This document shows positions 17,429 through 25,780 of a stretch of DNA of 64,000 bases, one piece after another. Within the stretch, counting starts at the first letter, position 1, and every line of letters begins with the position of its first letter. The stretch spans positions 372,001-436,000 of the forward strand of contig CCNA01000006.1 of NCBI GenBank assembly GCA_000824805.1, in the 5' to 3' direction. This DNA comes from Mesorhizobium sp. SOD10 (GTDB lineage: Bacteria > Pseudomonadota > Alphaproteobacteria > Rhizobiales > Rhizobiaceae). The position numbers were made by a program, and so were the translations under genes. The notes under the pieces are model-generated. The model had not been told where the DNA came from, did not search any database, and saw only the letters and a program-made list of their open reading frames with translations.

Positions 17429-17727
17429 TCAGGTTGGCGTGCCGCCATCCGTTTCGTAAAGCGTGAGCTTGCGGTCGCCGATGCCGAGTTCCGCCCAGCT
17501 CGCGCGCCATTGGGTGATATGTTCCGACTTGAAATGCGCTTCGAGCGCGGCGCGGTCGCTCCAGGCCTCCGAAACATGGATGAGCCCGGCATCCAGCACG
17601 TCCTGCGCGTAGGAATAGCCGAGGCAGCCCGGCTCGGCGCGGCTCGCCAGGATATGCGTTGCATAGCCGGCTTGGCCCGTTCGAGCCTGTCGGCTGGCAT
17701 GCGAACGGTGCCGGTGATCAGGAGCAT
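17429..17727 (-). pseudogene. Antibiotic biosynthesis monooxygenase (ABM/YgiN-like), frameshifted
   Basis: From the ATG at 17727 (preceded by GGAAGG) the frame reads MLLITGTVRMPADRLERAKP and then becomes meaningless near 17660. In the next frame the protein resumes at HILASRAEPGCLGYSYAQDV and continues through HVSEAWSDRAALEAHFKSEH to a stop at 17429. The span is 299 nt; inserting one base would give a 99-residue protein, the normal ABM length. One missing base, as mutation or sequencing error, explains it. Convergent with the MarR gene. Confidence 0.8.
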
Positions 17728-17848
17728 CTGCCTTCCTTTTCGCAAGACGGTGGCCAGGCCCCGTAGCCGCTCTCCCACCTTCGCGCAAGCTTGGAGGGAT
17801 ACGGTCGAGGGCCTGCCCGTGCGTGGCAGGTCTTGATTTGGGGACGAC

Positions 17849-19936
17849 ATGGCGATCAGCGAAACACTCCCGTCCGGCCTGGTGGCGAAGAACGGCCGCG
17901 ACGTCTTCTTCGCGCTCGGCATCGTCGTCATCCTGGCGGTGCTGTTCCTGCCGATCCCCGCCTTCCTCATCGATATCGGTCTCGCCTTCTCGATCGCGCT
18001 TTCAGTGCTGATCCTGATGGTGGCGCTGTGGATCCAGCGGCCGCTCGACTTCTCGTCCTTCCCGACCGTGCTGCTGATCGCCACGATGCTGCGGCTCTCG
18101 CTCAACATCGCCACCACGCGCATGATCCTGTCGCATGGCAATGAGGGCACGCATGCCGCCGGCTATGTCATCTCCGGCTTCTCGAAGCTGGTGATGTCGA
18201 GCGACTTCGTCATCGGCCTCATCGTTTTCATGATCCTGATCGTGGTGAATTTCATCGTCATCACCAAAGGCGCGACCCGCATCGCCGAGGTCGGCGCGCG
18301 CTTCACCCTCGACGCTATCCCCGGCAAGCAGATGTCGATCGACGCCGACCTCTCCGCCGGCATGATCGACGAGAAGACGGCGCAGCTGCGCCGCCGCGAG
18401 CTGGAGGAAGAATCGTCCTTCTTCGGCTCCATGGACGGCGCCTCGAAATTCGTGCGCGGCGATGCCATCGCCGGACTCATCATCACCGCCATCAACATCG
18501 TCGGCGGTATCGCCATCGGCTATCTGCGCCATGGCATGGGCCTCGGCCAGGCGGCCGACGTCTTCATCAAGCTGTCGGTCGGCGACGGTCTGGTCACCCA
18601 GATCCCGGCGCTCATCGTCTCCCTCGCCGCCGGCATGCTGGTCTCCAAGGGCGGCACGCGCGGCTCGGCCAACCAGGCGGTGTTCGGCCAGCTCGGCGCG
18701 CATCCGCGCGCACTCTATGTCGCGGCCTCGCTGCTCGTCATCCTCGGCCTGATGCCCGGCCTGCCGCTGTTCCCCTTCTTCGCGCTCGCCGGCGGCATGG
18801 CCGGCCTGGGCTACATCATCCCGCTGCGCCAAAGCCGCGAGCGCGCCGCCGCGGAAGCCTTGAAGACGCAGGAGAAGGCGAACAAGGTCGAGGAGGAGAA
18901 GAACTCGGTCAAGGCCTCGCTGGTCACCGCCGAGATCGAGCTTCTGATCGGCAAGCAGCTTTCGACCCGGCTGATGGTGGCGCATCAGGAGCTGGTGTTT
19001 CGCATGTCGAAGATGCGCAAGAAATTCGCCCAGCAATACGGTTTCGTGGTGCCGGAAGTACGCGTCGCCGACGACCTCGCCATCCCGCCGAAGAGCTATC
19101 AGATCAAGGTGCACGGCACGGTCGTCGCCGAATACCAGATGCGCGTCGGCGAGATCATGGTGCTACTCGGCACGCGCGGCGTGCCGGAAATTCCCGGCGA
19201 GGAGATCCGCGAGCCGGCCTTCGGCATGCGCGCCTATTCGGTGCTCGAAACTTTCGCCGAGGACCTGAAACGCGAGAACTTCACCTTCGCCGACAATATG
19301 TCGGTCCTGCTCACGCATCTTTCCGAGGTCATCCGCAACAACCTGCCGCAGCTTCTCTCCTACAAGGACATGAAGGCGCTCCTGGAACGGCTCGACCCCG
19401 AATACCGCAAGCTCGCCGACGAGATCTGCACCTCGCACATCTCCTATCCCGGCCTGCAGGCCGTGCTGAAGCTGCTGCTCGCCGAGCGCGTCTCGATCCG
19501 CAACCTGCATCTGATCATCGAGGCGATCGCCGAGATCGCGCCGCATGTGCGCCGCACCGAGCAGATCGTCGAGCATGTGCGCATCCGTATGGCGCAACAG
19601 ATCTGCGGCGACCTCTCCGAAGGCGGCATGCTCAAGGTGCTGCGCCTCGGCAACCGCTGGGACCTCGCCTTCCACCAGAGCCTCAAGCGCGACGCCAAGG
19701 GCGAGGTGCGCGAGTTCGACATCGATCCGCGCCAGCTCGAGGAATTCGGCCAGGACGCCACCAAGGCGATCCGCAAGCATCTCGAGGCCGGCGAGCGCTT
19801 CGTGCTCGTCACCGCGCCCGACGCACGGCCCTATGTGCGCATGATCATCGAGCGGCTGTTCACGACGCTGCCGGTGCTGAGCCATGTCGAGATCGCCAAG
19901 GGTGTCGAGATCAAGGTGCTCGGGACGATCTCGTGA
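17849..19936 (+). CDS. flhA: Flagellar biosynthesis protein FlhA
   Basis: Export-gate subunit that forms a nonameric ring with a large cytoplasmic domain receiving substrates and chaperones. 695 residues: membrane domain about 1-320 with the family signature [13 protein letters not shown] and the FHIPEP-type region [20 protein letters not shown]; cytoplasmic domain about 350-695. Start at 17849 ([20 protein letters not shown]). Its stop overlaps the fliR start. Resumes the flagellar run broken after fliQ. Confidence 0.95.
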   Translation: MAISETLPSGLVAKNGRDVFFALGIVVILAVLFLPIPAFLIDIGLAFSIALSVLILMVALWIQRPLDFSSFPTVLLIATMLRLSLNIATTRMILSHGNEGTHAAGYVISGFSKLVMSSDFVIGLIVFMILIVVNFIVITKGATRIAEVGARFTLDAIPGKQMSIDADLSAGMIDEKTAQLRRRELEEESSFFGSMDGASKFVRGDAIAGLIITAINIVGGIAIGYLRHGMGLGQAADVFIKLSVGDGLVTQIPALIVSLAAGMLVSKGGTRGSANQAVFGQLGAHPRALYVAASLLVILGLMPGLPLFPFFALAGGMAGLGYIIPLRQSRERAAAEALKTQEKANKVEEEKNSVKASLVTAEIELLIGKQLSTRLMVAHQELVFRMSKMRKKFAQQYGFVVPEVRVADDLAIPPKSYQIKVHGTVVAEYQMRVGEIMVLLGTRGVPEIPGEEIREPAFGMRAYSVLETFAEDLKRENFTFADNMSVLLTHLSEVIRNNLPQLLSYKDMKALLERLDPEYRKLADEICTSHISYPGLQAVLKLLLAERVSIRNLHLIIEAIAEIAPHVRRTEQIVEHVRIRMAQQICGDLSEGGMLKVLRLGNRWDLAFHQSLKRDAKGEVREFDIDPRQLEEFGQDATKAIRKHLEAGERFVLVTAPDARPYVRMIIERLFTTLPVLSHVEIAKGVEIKVLGTIS

Positions 19937-20685
19937 ACGCGCTCTCGCAAGGCGTCGTCATCGCCGCCTTCCTCGCCTTCTGCCGGATCGGCGCCTGCTT
20001 CATGCTGATGCCGGGCCTGTCCAGCGCCCGCGTGCCGATCCAGATCCGGCTCTTCGTCTCGGTGGCGGCGACCGGCGGCCTGCTCGCCTTCCTGTGGGAC
20101 CGCATCTACCCCTTCGTCGATCCGCGCCCGCAGGTGCTCGCACCGATGATCGTCTCGGAGCTGCTGGTCGGCGGCCTGATCGGCGCCATGACCAGGCTCT
20201 ATATGGAGGCATTGCGCTTCATGGGCTCGGCCATTGCCATGCTGATCGGCTATGGCGGCTCGGGCGGGCCGGCGATCGAGGAGCCGGAGCCGCAGGCAGC
20301 CCTCGCCGCCATCATCTCGTTTTCGGCGCTGCTTCTGCTCTTCGTCTTCGACTTCGACCACGAGATCGTCAAGGCGCTCGTCGCCTCCTACCAGGTCGCT
20401 CCGGTCAATGTGTTCTTCAACCCGCAGGCTGCCCTCATCGACGTCACCGACACGGTGTCGGACGCCTTCTTCCTGGTCATTCGGCTGGGCAGCCCTTTCG
20501 TCGCCTATGCTATCTTGGTCAATCTGACGATCGGCTTCGTCAACAAGCTGACGCCGCAGATCCCGGTGTATTTCATCTCGCTGCCCTTCGTCATCGCCGG
20601 CGGCATGATCATCTTCTATTTCGCCGTCGGCACGCTGCTGTCGCTGTTCGTCGACGGCTTCGTCGATCTCACGCTGGCGAGATAG
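19933..20685 (+). CDS. fliR: Flagellar biosynthesis protein FliR
   Basis: Inner-membrane export-gate component that assembles with FliP and FliQ. 250 residues, hydrophobic throughout, beginning [20 protein letters not shown] and containing [23 protein letters not shown] start overlapping the flhA stop by 4 nt. fliP and flhB are not in this window. Confidence 0.94.
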   Translation: MNALSQGVVIAAFLAFCRIGACFMLMPGLSSARVPIQIRLFVSVAATGGLLAFLWDRIYPFVDPRPQVLAPMIVSELLVGGLIGAMTRLYMEALRFMGSAIAMLIGYGGSGGPAIEEPEPQAALAAIISFSALLLLFVFDFDHEIVKALVASYQVAPVNVFFNPQAALIDVTDTVSDAFFLVIRLGSPFVAYAILVNLTIGFVNKLTPQIPVYFISLPFVIAGGMIIFYFAVGTLLSLFVDGFVDLTLAR

Positions 20686-20687
20686 CC

Positions 20688-21074
20688 ATGACCACGCGCA
20701 AGGACCGCCTGAAGAAACTGGTCAAGGTGCAGGAGCAGTTGAAGGCGCTGCACGAGACCCGCCATGCAGCCTTCCTCGCCGCCGCCGTCAAGGCGGAAGC
20801 GGAGGCCAGGGACCTGGTCGAGCGCTTCGAGGACGACAGTTCGCTGGCCGGCCTGTTCCCCGCGCTCTACCATCGCCGCATCACCGACGCGCTCGGCCGG
20901 CAGAAACAGAACCTGGAGAACGCGCGCCAGGAAGCGTCTCTGATCGCCACCGCCACGGCCCGTACCAACATGGTCGAGCGCGCCTACAAGGATGTGCGCC
21001 GCCGCGACGAGCGTGAGCGTTCCGACCGCGAGCGGCTCGACCTGATCACGCAAAAGCGAAATTCCGACGGCTAG
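20688..21074 (+). CDS. Small coiled-coil flagellar-cluster protein (FliJ-like candidate)
   Basis: 128 residues, almost entirely charged helix (KDRLKKLVKVQEQLKALHET and later ARQEASLIATATARTNMVER), with no membrane segment. Starts 2 nt after the fliR stop. Size, coiled-coil character and position fit the FliJ class of export chaperone/ATPase stalk proteins, but no sequence motif proves it, so this is a context-based call. Confidence 0.7.
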   Translation: MTTRKDRLKKLVKVQEQLKALHETRHAAFLAAAVKAEAEARDLVERFEDDSSLAGLFPALYHRRITDALGRQKQNLENARQEASLIATATARTNMVERAYKDVRRRDERERSDRERLDLITQKRNSDG

Positions 21075-21145
21075 CCTTCGCAAGCCTGCCACAAGCTTGT
21101 TCAGTCATTGTGCGGATGACAAAAACCGGCAAAGGGCGGACTTTC

Positions 21146-21715
21146 TTGGCCATTTCCCCACCCAGCGACATCGTCATGGACGTTGCCCGCGCAGCGGAGC
21201 CGGCCGATGTCGAGGCTGCGCGCGCGGCGCTCGCCAGACGGGCGAATGGCTCCCCGGCATCGTTCGCTCTCGATGCATCCGCGACGGTCGATGCCGGTTC
21301 CGTGCTCTCGCGCGCCGCGGCCGACAAGGCGGAAGCCGCCAATCCGGCGAAGAAGTTCCAGCGCTTCGAGGCGATGGTGCTGACGACCTTCATCCAGAAC
21401 ATGATGCCCAAGGACACCGAGGGCGTTTACGGCAAGGGCCTGGCCGGCGACATGTGGAAGTCGCAGCTCGCCGAAAAGGTGGCCGATGTCATGGCCGCGC
21501 ATGGCGGCATCGGCATTGCCCGATCGATGCTTGCCGACCACTATCTCGACGGCAAGCACAAGGTGCCTGTCGGCCCGGTTGCCGGCGGACCGCAGAAAAC
21601 AGAGATCGACCAGCAGACCAGCCTTTCGACCTCGATGATCGAGGAGCTTGAGCGCAAAGCCGCACGGTCGATGACCGGTGACGAAACGACCATAAAAACG
21701 GACATCAAGATCTAG
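21146..21715 (+). CDS. Rod-binding protein, FlgJ N-terminal-like
   Basis: About 189 residues with a central FlgJ rod-binding domain (PF10135-like): AKKFQRFEAMVLTTFIQNMM, then VYGKGLAGDMWKSQLAEKVA and GGIGIARSM. No muramidase domain, as usual for alphaproteobacterial FlgJ/CheL-type proteins. Start uncertain: TTG at 21146 has GGGCGG six nt upstream and gives LAISPPSDIV; ATG 21116 and GTG 21110 are in frame but lack a ribosome-binding site. Probably scaffolds rod assembly in the periplasm. Confidence 0.82.
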   Translation: MAISPPSDIVMDVARAAEPADVEAARAALARRANGSPASFALDASATVDAGSVLSRAAADKAEAANPAKKFQRFEAMVLTTFIQNMMPKDTEGVYGKGLAGDMWKSQLAEKVADVMAAHGGIGIARSMLADHYLDGKHKVPVGPVAGGPQKTEIDQQTSLSTSMIEELERKAARSMTGDETTIKTDIKI

Positions 21716-21723
21716 GGACCTAC

Positions 21724-22143
21724 ATGGCCGACCAAACGGACCTTTCCAATCTTCCCGCGCGCACCAACGCAATAGAGACGCCCGCCGCCGCTCGACCCGG
21801 CAACCTCGCCGCCATCATCGGCCGCATCGAGGAAGTCGTGGACGAGGAGACCGCCGGTATCCGCAGTGGAACGGCCTACGACCTCAAGGCCTCGAACGCG
21901 CGCAAGAGCCGGTATCTGTACGAGCTCAACCGCGCCTTGAAAGGTGCCAACGAGATCGAATTTCTCGAACAGCATAAAGAAGGCCTGCTGCGGCTGCGTC
22001 AGAAGCTGGCGAAGAACGAGGCGGCGATCCTTGCCCATCTCAACGCCGTCAACGAGGTCGCCACGCTTCTGAGGAACGCCATCCAGCGCGCCGATACCGA
22101 CGGCACCTATTCGGCCGGCGAGTTCGGCATGGCCCGAGCATGA
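21724..22143 (+). CDS. FlgN-like flagellar chaperone candidate
   Basis: 139 residues, helical and soluble. Contains a long amphipathic stretch (NLAAIIGRIEEVVDEETAGI, then RKSRYLYELNRALKGA and LLRLRQKLAKNEAAILAHLN), resembling FlgN-type chaperones that hold FlgK and FlgL before export. Starts 8 nt after the rod-binding protein gene. Assignment rests on fold-like character and neighbourhood. Confidence 0.7.
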   Translation: MADQTDLSNLPARTNAIETPAAARPGNLAAIIGRIEEVVDEETAGIRSGTAYDLKASNARKSRYLYELNRALKGANEIEFLEQHKEGLLRLRQKLAKNEAAILAHLNAVNEVATLLRNAIQRADTDGTYSAGEFGMARA

Positions 22144-22174
22144 CTGAGATGATCGGGGCGCAAGGACAGACCCG

Positions 22175-22699
22175 GTGATAAAATTCATCGCCGCCGCGCT
22201 GTGGATCTGCGCCGTGACGCTCGGCGCGGTCTTCTATTCCTTCCAGGCGGCCGGCCAGCGCGGCGCGGCCGAACCGCCGAAGCCGATGCTGGGCGGTCTC
22301 GACTACGTCAAGACCGACATGATCTCGGTGCCGCTGCTGCGCGACGGCTCGATCGACGGCTACTTCCTCACCAAGCTCGTCTACACGGTGGAGCCGGAAC
22401 AGATAAAGAAACTGTCGGTCCCGGCGCAGGCGCTAATGACCGATCAGGTCTATTCCTATCTCTATTCCAACCCGCAGATCGATTTCACCAAGAAGGAATC
22501 GATCGATCTCGACGCTTTCCGCAAGTCGATCCGCGACACCATCAACACCCGTGTCGGCGTCGAGCTGGTGCACGAGGTGTTGATCGACCAGGTCAACTTC
22601 CTTTCCAAGGACGATATCCGCGACAACGCGCTTCGCCGTCGCAAGAATGCCGGCGAAACCGCGGCGGCGATGACCAAGCCTTTCCAGGCAGCACATTGA
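22175..22699 (+). CDS. Membrane-anchored periplasmic protein, FliL-like topology
   Basis: 174 residues from a GTG at 22175 with AAGGACAG upstream. One N-terminal membrane segment (FIAAALWICAVTLGAVFYSF) and a periplasmic domain with VPLLRDGSIDGYFLTKLVYT, the pattern of FliL proteins, where a short strand pair precedes an SPFH-like domain. Last gene of the flagellar run. It is not a standard FliL by sequence as far as I can judge; a stator or basal-body role is inferred. Confidence 0.65.
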   Translation: MIKFIAAALWICAVTLGAVFYSFQAAGQRGAAEPPKPMLGGLDYVKTDMISVPLLRDGSIDGYFLTKLVYTVEPEQIKKLSVPAQALMTDQVYSYLYSNPQIDFTKKESIDLDAFRKSIRDTINTRVGVELVHEVLIDQVNFLSKDDIRDNALRRRKNAGETAAAMTKPFQAAH

Positions 22700-22763
22700 T
22701 CGCTTCAGGAGTAGCCGACGGCTACCCGCTTGCCCGTGATGCGACATGACGCATGGTGACCGC

Positions 22764-22793
22764 GTTGACGTTTACGTCAACTCGAAGCTATAT
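22764..22793 (+). promoter_or_regulatory. Sigma-70 promoter with overlapping palindrome upstream of the SCP2 gene
   Basis: TTGACG (22765-22770), a 17-nt spacer and CTATAT (22788-22793) match the rhizobial housekeeping consensus very well. The -35 is the left arm of a palindrome GTTGACG / CGTCAAC with spacer TTTA (22764-22781), similar in style to operators of MerR-type acyl-CoA or branched-chain degradation regulators. Predicted start near 22800 gives a leader of about 90 nt. Confidence 0.65.
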
Positions 22794-22890
22794 GCGCCGT
22801 GAAAGGCGACCGCTTGGGCGCGGCGCGCCGACCTCGCCCAGCGGCTCGACAAGCCGGTGCGCGTCAATGCAACCAACGAGGAGAACCGCC

Positions 22891-23175
22891 ATGGGCGTTC
22901 AGGAGATTGCCGACAAGATCAGGTCGCGCGTGGCAAGCGCGGGTTTCGAGCATTCGGTCAAGTTCGACACCGGCAGCGACGGCGTCATCGTCATCGACGG
23001 CGCGACGGTCTCGACCACCGACGCGCCGACCGACTGCACCGTCAAGCTCTCGCTCGACGATCTGGATTCGCTGATCGCGGGCGACCTCAACCCGACCATG
23101 GCCTTCATGGCCGGCAAGCTCAAGGTCGAGGGCGACATGACGGTCGCAATGGCGCTCAGCCAGCTGCTCGGCTGA
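22891..23175 (+). CDS. SCP2 sterol-carrier-domain protein
   Basis: 94 residues forming a single SCP2-type lipid-binding domain (GVQEIADKIRSRVASAGFEH, ending DLNPTMAFMAGKLKVEGDMT). ATG at 22891 has GAGGAG eight nt upstream; an upstream in-frame extension is not coding in character. Free-standing SCP2 proteins bind acyl-CoA or other lipids. Followed by a strong terminator, so monocistronic. Confidence 0.88.
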   Translation: MGVQEIADKIRSRVASAGFEHSVKFDTGSDGVIVIDGATVSTTDAPTDCTVKLSLDDLDSLIAGDLNPTMAFMAGKLKVEGDMTVAMALSQLLG

Positions 23176-23183
23176 TCGTTCGC

Positions 23184-23220
23184 AAAAAAAAGCGCCGCCC
23201 CTCGGGCGGCGCTGTTTTTT
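23184..23220. terminator. Bidirectional rho-independent terminator
   Basis: Perfect 10-bp stem AGCGCCGCCC / GGGCGGCGCT with loop CTC (23191-23213), flanked by an A-tract on the left and T-tract on the right. It can end both the SCP2 transcript (+) and the GNAT transcript (-), which converge here. Confidence 0.92.
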
Positions 23221-23235
23221 GTCGAATAGTAGACG

Positions 23236-24006
23236 TTACGCCGCGAAGCCCGGCGCCTGGCCCTTGATCTTGCGGCCGGCGGCCTTGATCGTGCCTTTGG
23301 CACCGTCCAGCGCGCCTTCCTTCAGCTCCCTCCCCAGAAGCCGATGCCGCTCATAGGGGCCAGGCATGGCAAGCGCCCCGGTGCGGTCGGCCGAGAAGCC
23401 GAACCGTCCATAGTAGGGCGCATCGCCGACGAGCAGGATCGCGCCATGGCCGAGCCGCGCGGCTTCGGCAATGGCATGCCGCATCAGCGCAGAGCCGATG
23501 CCGCCGCTCTTCAAGCCCGGCTCGACCGCGAGCGGGCCGAGCAGAAGCGCCGCCGGACCGCCCTCGCCCAGCCTGACATCCCAAAGCCGCACCGTGCCGA
23601 CGACCGCACCCGAGGCATCGCGGGCGACGAAGGCCAGGCCTTCCGAAGGCCGGCGGCCGCGCCGCAGCTTCTCGGACGATTTCTTCTTGCGCTTCAGCCC
23701 CATGGCGCGGTCGAGCAGGGCTTCGCGCGCTGCAATGTCGCCCGCGCCTTCGCCGACGATGACGAAGGCCGGCGCCTGGGCGGCCCCCTCGTCCGGCGCG
23801 TCGCGCGAGCCAGCCTGTGCCCGGTGGGCAAGGGAGGGCGCCAGCGCATTTTCAGGCGAAGTGGAAACCGGTTCGCCGTAAGAAAACGCACCACGAAGCG
23901 CCGCCGCAATCGGGCTCTTCTCCCCCGCGGAGAAAAGCTCAGCCGACGGTCCGGACGAGGGGGCAATTTCGGTGGCCGCAAGGGCCGATTTGGTCAGGTA
24001 TTCCAT
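23236..24006 (-). CDS. GNAT-family N-acetyltransferase, YhbS-like, with N-terminal extension
   Basis: 256 residues. The C-terminal 150 form a GNAT domain with the acetyl-CoA-binding stretch LAVEPGLKSGGIGSALMRHA and the YhbS-type motif LLVGDAPYYGRFGFSADRTG. The first ~75 residues are low-complexity Ala/Ser/Pro-rich and may be disordered or reflect an over-long start. Downstream of ornithine decarboxylase on the same strand (98-nt gap), so polyamine acetylation is conceivable but unproven. Confidence 0.82.
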   Translation of the reverse strand: MEYLTKSALAATEIAPSSGPSAELFSAGEKSPIAAALRGAFSYGEPVSTSPENALAPSLAHRAQAGSRDAPDEGAAQAPAFVIVGEGAGDIAAREALLDRAMGLKRKKKSSEKLRRGRRPSEGLAFVARDASGAVVGTVRLWDVRLGEGGPAALLLGPLAVEPGLKSGGIGSALMRHAIAEAARLGHGAILLVGDAPYYGRFGFSADRTGALAMPGPYERHRLLGRELKEGALDGAKGTIKAAGRKIKGQAPGFAA

Positions 24007-24104
24007 ATCCGCGATCCTTCACGAGCGGAGATCTGTTCCACAAGCGAGCCCGGGCGGGCGACAGGCGCCCGCGCCGGTTGATCCGAGCGGTTCTTGCGAA
24101 CTGC

Positions 24105-25238
24105 TCAGATCACGTAGGATCGGAGAGGCTCGAAACCGTTGAAGGCGACCGCCGAGTAGGTGGTCGTGTAGGCTCCGGTGCCTTCGATCAGCACTTCGTC
24201 GCCGATGGTCAGCGACAAGGGCAGCGGATAAGGCGTCTTCTCGTACATCACGTCAGCCGAATCGCAGGTCGGGCCGGCAAGCACGCAAGGCGCGGTTTCC
24301 GAGCCGTCATGGCGGGTGACGATCGGGTAGCGGATCGCCTCGTCCATCGTCTCGGCGAGACCGCCGAACTTGCCGATGTCGAGGAACACCCAGCGCACAT
24401 TGTCGTTGTCGGCCTTCTTCGAGATCAGCACGACTTCCGACTTGATGACGCCGGCATTGCCAACCATGCCGCGGCCCGGCTCGATGATCGTCTCGGGCAG
24501 CGCGTTGCCGAAATGCTTGCGCAGCGCCGAGAAGATCGCCTGGCCGTAGGCCTGCGCCGCCGGCACGTCCTTCAGGTAACGGGTCGGGAAGCCGCCGCCC
24601 ATATTGACCATCTTGAGCACGATGCCTTCCTCGGCGAGCGTCGCGAACACCTTCTTGGCGTCGCCCAGAGCACGGTCCCAGGCCGAAAGATCGGTCTGCT
24701 GCGAACCGACATGGAACGACACGCCATAGGCTTCGAGGCCGAGCCCCTTGGCATGGCGCAGCACGTCGACGGCCATCTTGGGCACGCAGCCGAACTTGCG
24801 CGACAGCGGCCACTCGGCGCCTTCTCCGTCGGTCAGCACGCGGCAGAACACGCGCGAGCCGGGAGCGACACGGGCGATCTTCTCGACCTCCTCGACGCAG
24901 TCCACCGCGTAAAGGCGAATGCCGAGCTGGTAGGCGCGTGCGATGTCACGCTCCTTCTTGATGGTGTTGCCGAACGAAATGCGATCGGCCGGCGCGCCGG
25001 CATCCATCGCCATCTCAACCTCGGCAACCGATGCGGTGTCGAAGGACGAGCCCATCGCAGCAAGGAGGCGCAGGATTTCCGGCGCCGGGTTTGCTTTCAC
25101 CGCATAATAGATCTTGGAATCAGGCAGCGCCTTCTCGAAGGCGCGGAAATTGTCGCGCACGACATCGAGGTCGACGACGAGGCAAGGGCCGTTCGGACGT
25201 CGGGTGGCGAGGAAATCAAGGATGCGCTGAGTGGCCAT
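24105..25238 (-). CDS. Ornithine/lysine decarboxylase (alanine-racemase fold, group IV)
   Basis: Converts ornithine (and perhaps lysine) to putrescine (cadaverine), the entry step for polyamines including homospermidine. 377 residues. PLP lysine in KIYYAVKANPAPEILRLLAA (about 45-64); glycine-rich phosphate-binding EPGRGMVGNAG; active-site cysteine motif GPTCDSADV. ATG at 25238 preceded by GGAGAG. Preceded by a leader of roughly 430 nt with extensive pairing, consistent with a speF-type cis-regulatory RNA. Works with hss at 50060. Confidence 0.92.
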   Translation of the reverse strand: MATQRILDFLATRRPNGPCLVVDLDVVRDNFRAFEKALPDSKIYYAVKANPAPEILRLLAAMGSSFDTASVAEVEMAMDAGAPADRISFGNTIKKERDIARAYQLGIRLYAVDCVEEVEKIARVAPGSRVFCRVLTDGEGAEWPLSRKFGCVPKMAVDVLRHAKGLGLEAYGVSFHVGSQQTDLSAWDRALGDAKKVFATLAEEGIVLKMVNMGGGFPTRYLKDVPAAQAYGQAIFSALRKHFGNALPETIIEPGRGMVGNAGVIKSEVVLISKKADNDNVRWVFLDIGKFGGLAETMDEAIRYPIVTRHDGSETAPCVLAGPTCDSADVMYEKTPYPLPLSLTIGDEVLIEGTGAYTTTYSAVAFNGFEPLRSYVI

Positions 25239-25670
25239 CGAGGTCTCTCCATTGGCGCCTTTCGGCGCGCACAAAGGCTGCGGAACGCGGGCGCTCAGCC
25301 TCGCGAACTCGCGGTGGACAAAGGCGGGACGTCAAATCCATGGAACCAGCCGGTGGAGACCCCGGAACCATGAAATGCCGTCTCGCGGCGGTGAACCTTG
25401 GCCTTGCCCGGCCGCGGTTCGCTTTGTCTGCCTTGGCTTGGATGGGAGACCCCGTCCGCACTGCCGGCAATGAAGGTGTGCCTCTTTAGTAACCCCGGTC
25501 TTTGGACAACCGGAAGAGAACCAGAAAGGCCCGCACCGTCGTTGCTTCAAGGTGTCCTCGGTCTTGTGGTTGGCCACTGACCGACTGGAGGGGTTGGCTC
25601 CAGTTACCTTACCGATTGCCCTCACCATTCGAGGATCGGCGGACACCCACAGGCACGTGCGACTTTGGGC
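25239..25670 (-). ncRNA. Structured 5' leader of ornithine decarboxylase (speF-type candidate)
   Basis: No gene occupies this stretch. A good promoter at 25677-25705 places the transcript start near 25670, so the mRNA would carry about 430 nt before the odc ATG. In the RNA sense, GGTGTCC (25647-25641) can pair with GGACACC (25557-25551), enclosing two hairpins, one with arms CTGGAG/CTCCAG (25603-25585) and one with CGGTC/GACCG. GGGGTCTCC occurs twice further on, and a GCGCC-GAAA-GGCGC hairpin abuts the ribosome-binding site. The Rfam speF element is known upstream of odc genes in alphaproteobacteria; I could not run its covariance model. Confidence 0.55.
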
Positions 25671-25676
25671 AAGCGC

Positions 25677-25705
25677 GATATAAGAGCGAAGGCTTTCACA
25701 ATCAA
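25677..25705 (-). promoter_or_regulatory. Promoter of the ornithine decarboxylase transcript
   Basis: On the minus strand TTGATT (25705-25700) and TATATC (25682-25677) are separated by exactly 17 nt. Distance to the odc start codon is about 430 nt, which implies a long leader. The rest of the gap up to the divergent amidase (25706-25780) is AT-richer and may hold that gene's promoter, though I see no clear hexamers. Confidence 0.6.
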
Positions 25706-25780
25706 TAAAAATCGTAAGCCCCGGTTGTAAAATTTCCGGCATCGAACAATGTTGGTCGCACCGTATCCGGAAATCGAACG

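Noticed and set aside
22747..22803. A short ORF reading MTHGDRVDVYVNSKLYAP upstream of the SCP2 gene
   Set aside because: It coincides with the promoter hexamers and palindrome, and the apparent continuation lies beyond an in-frame stop; the regulatory reading explains the sequence better.
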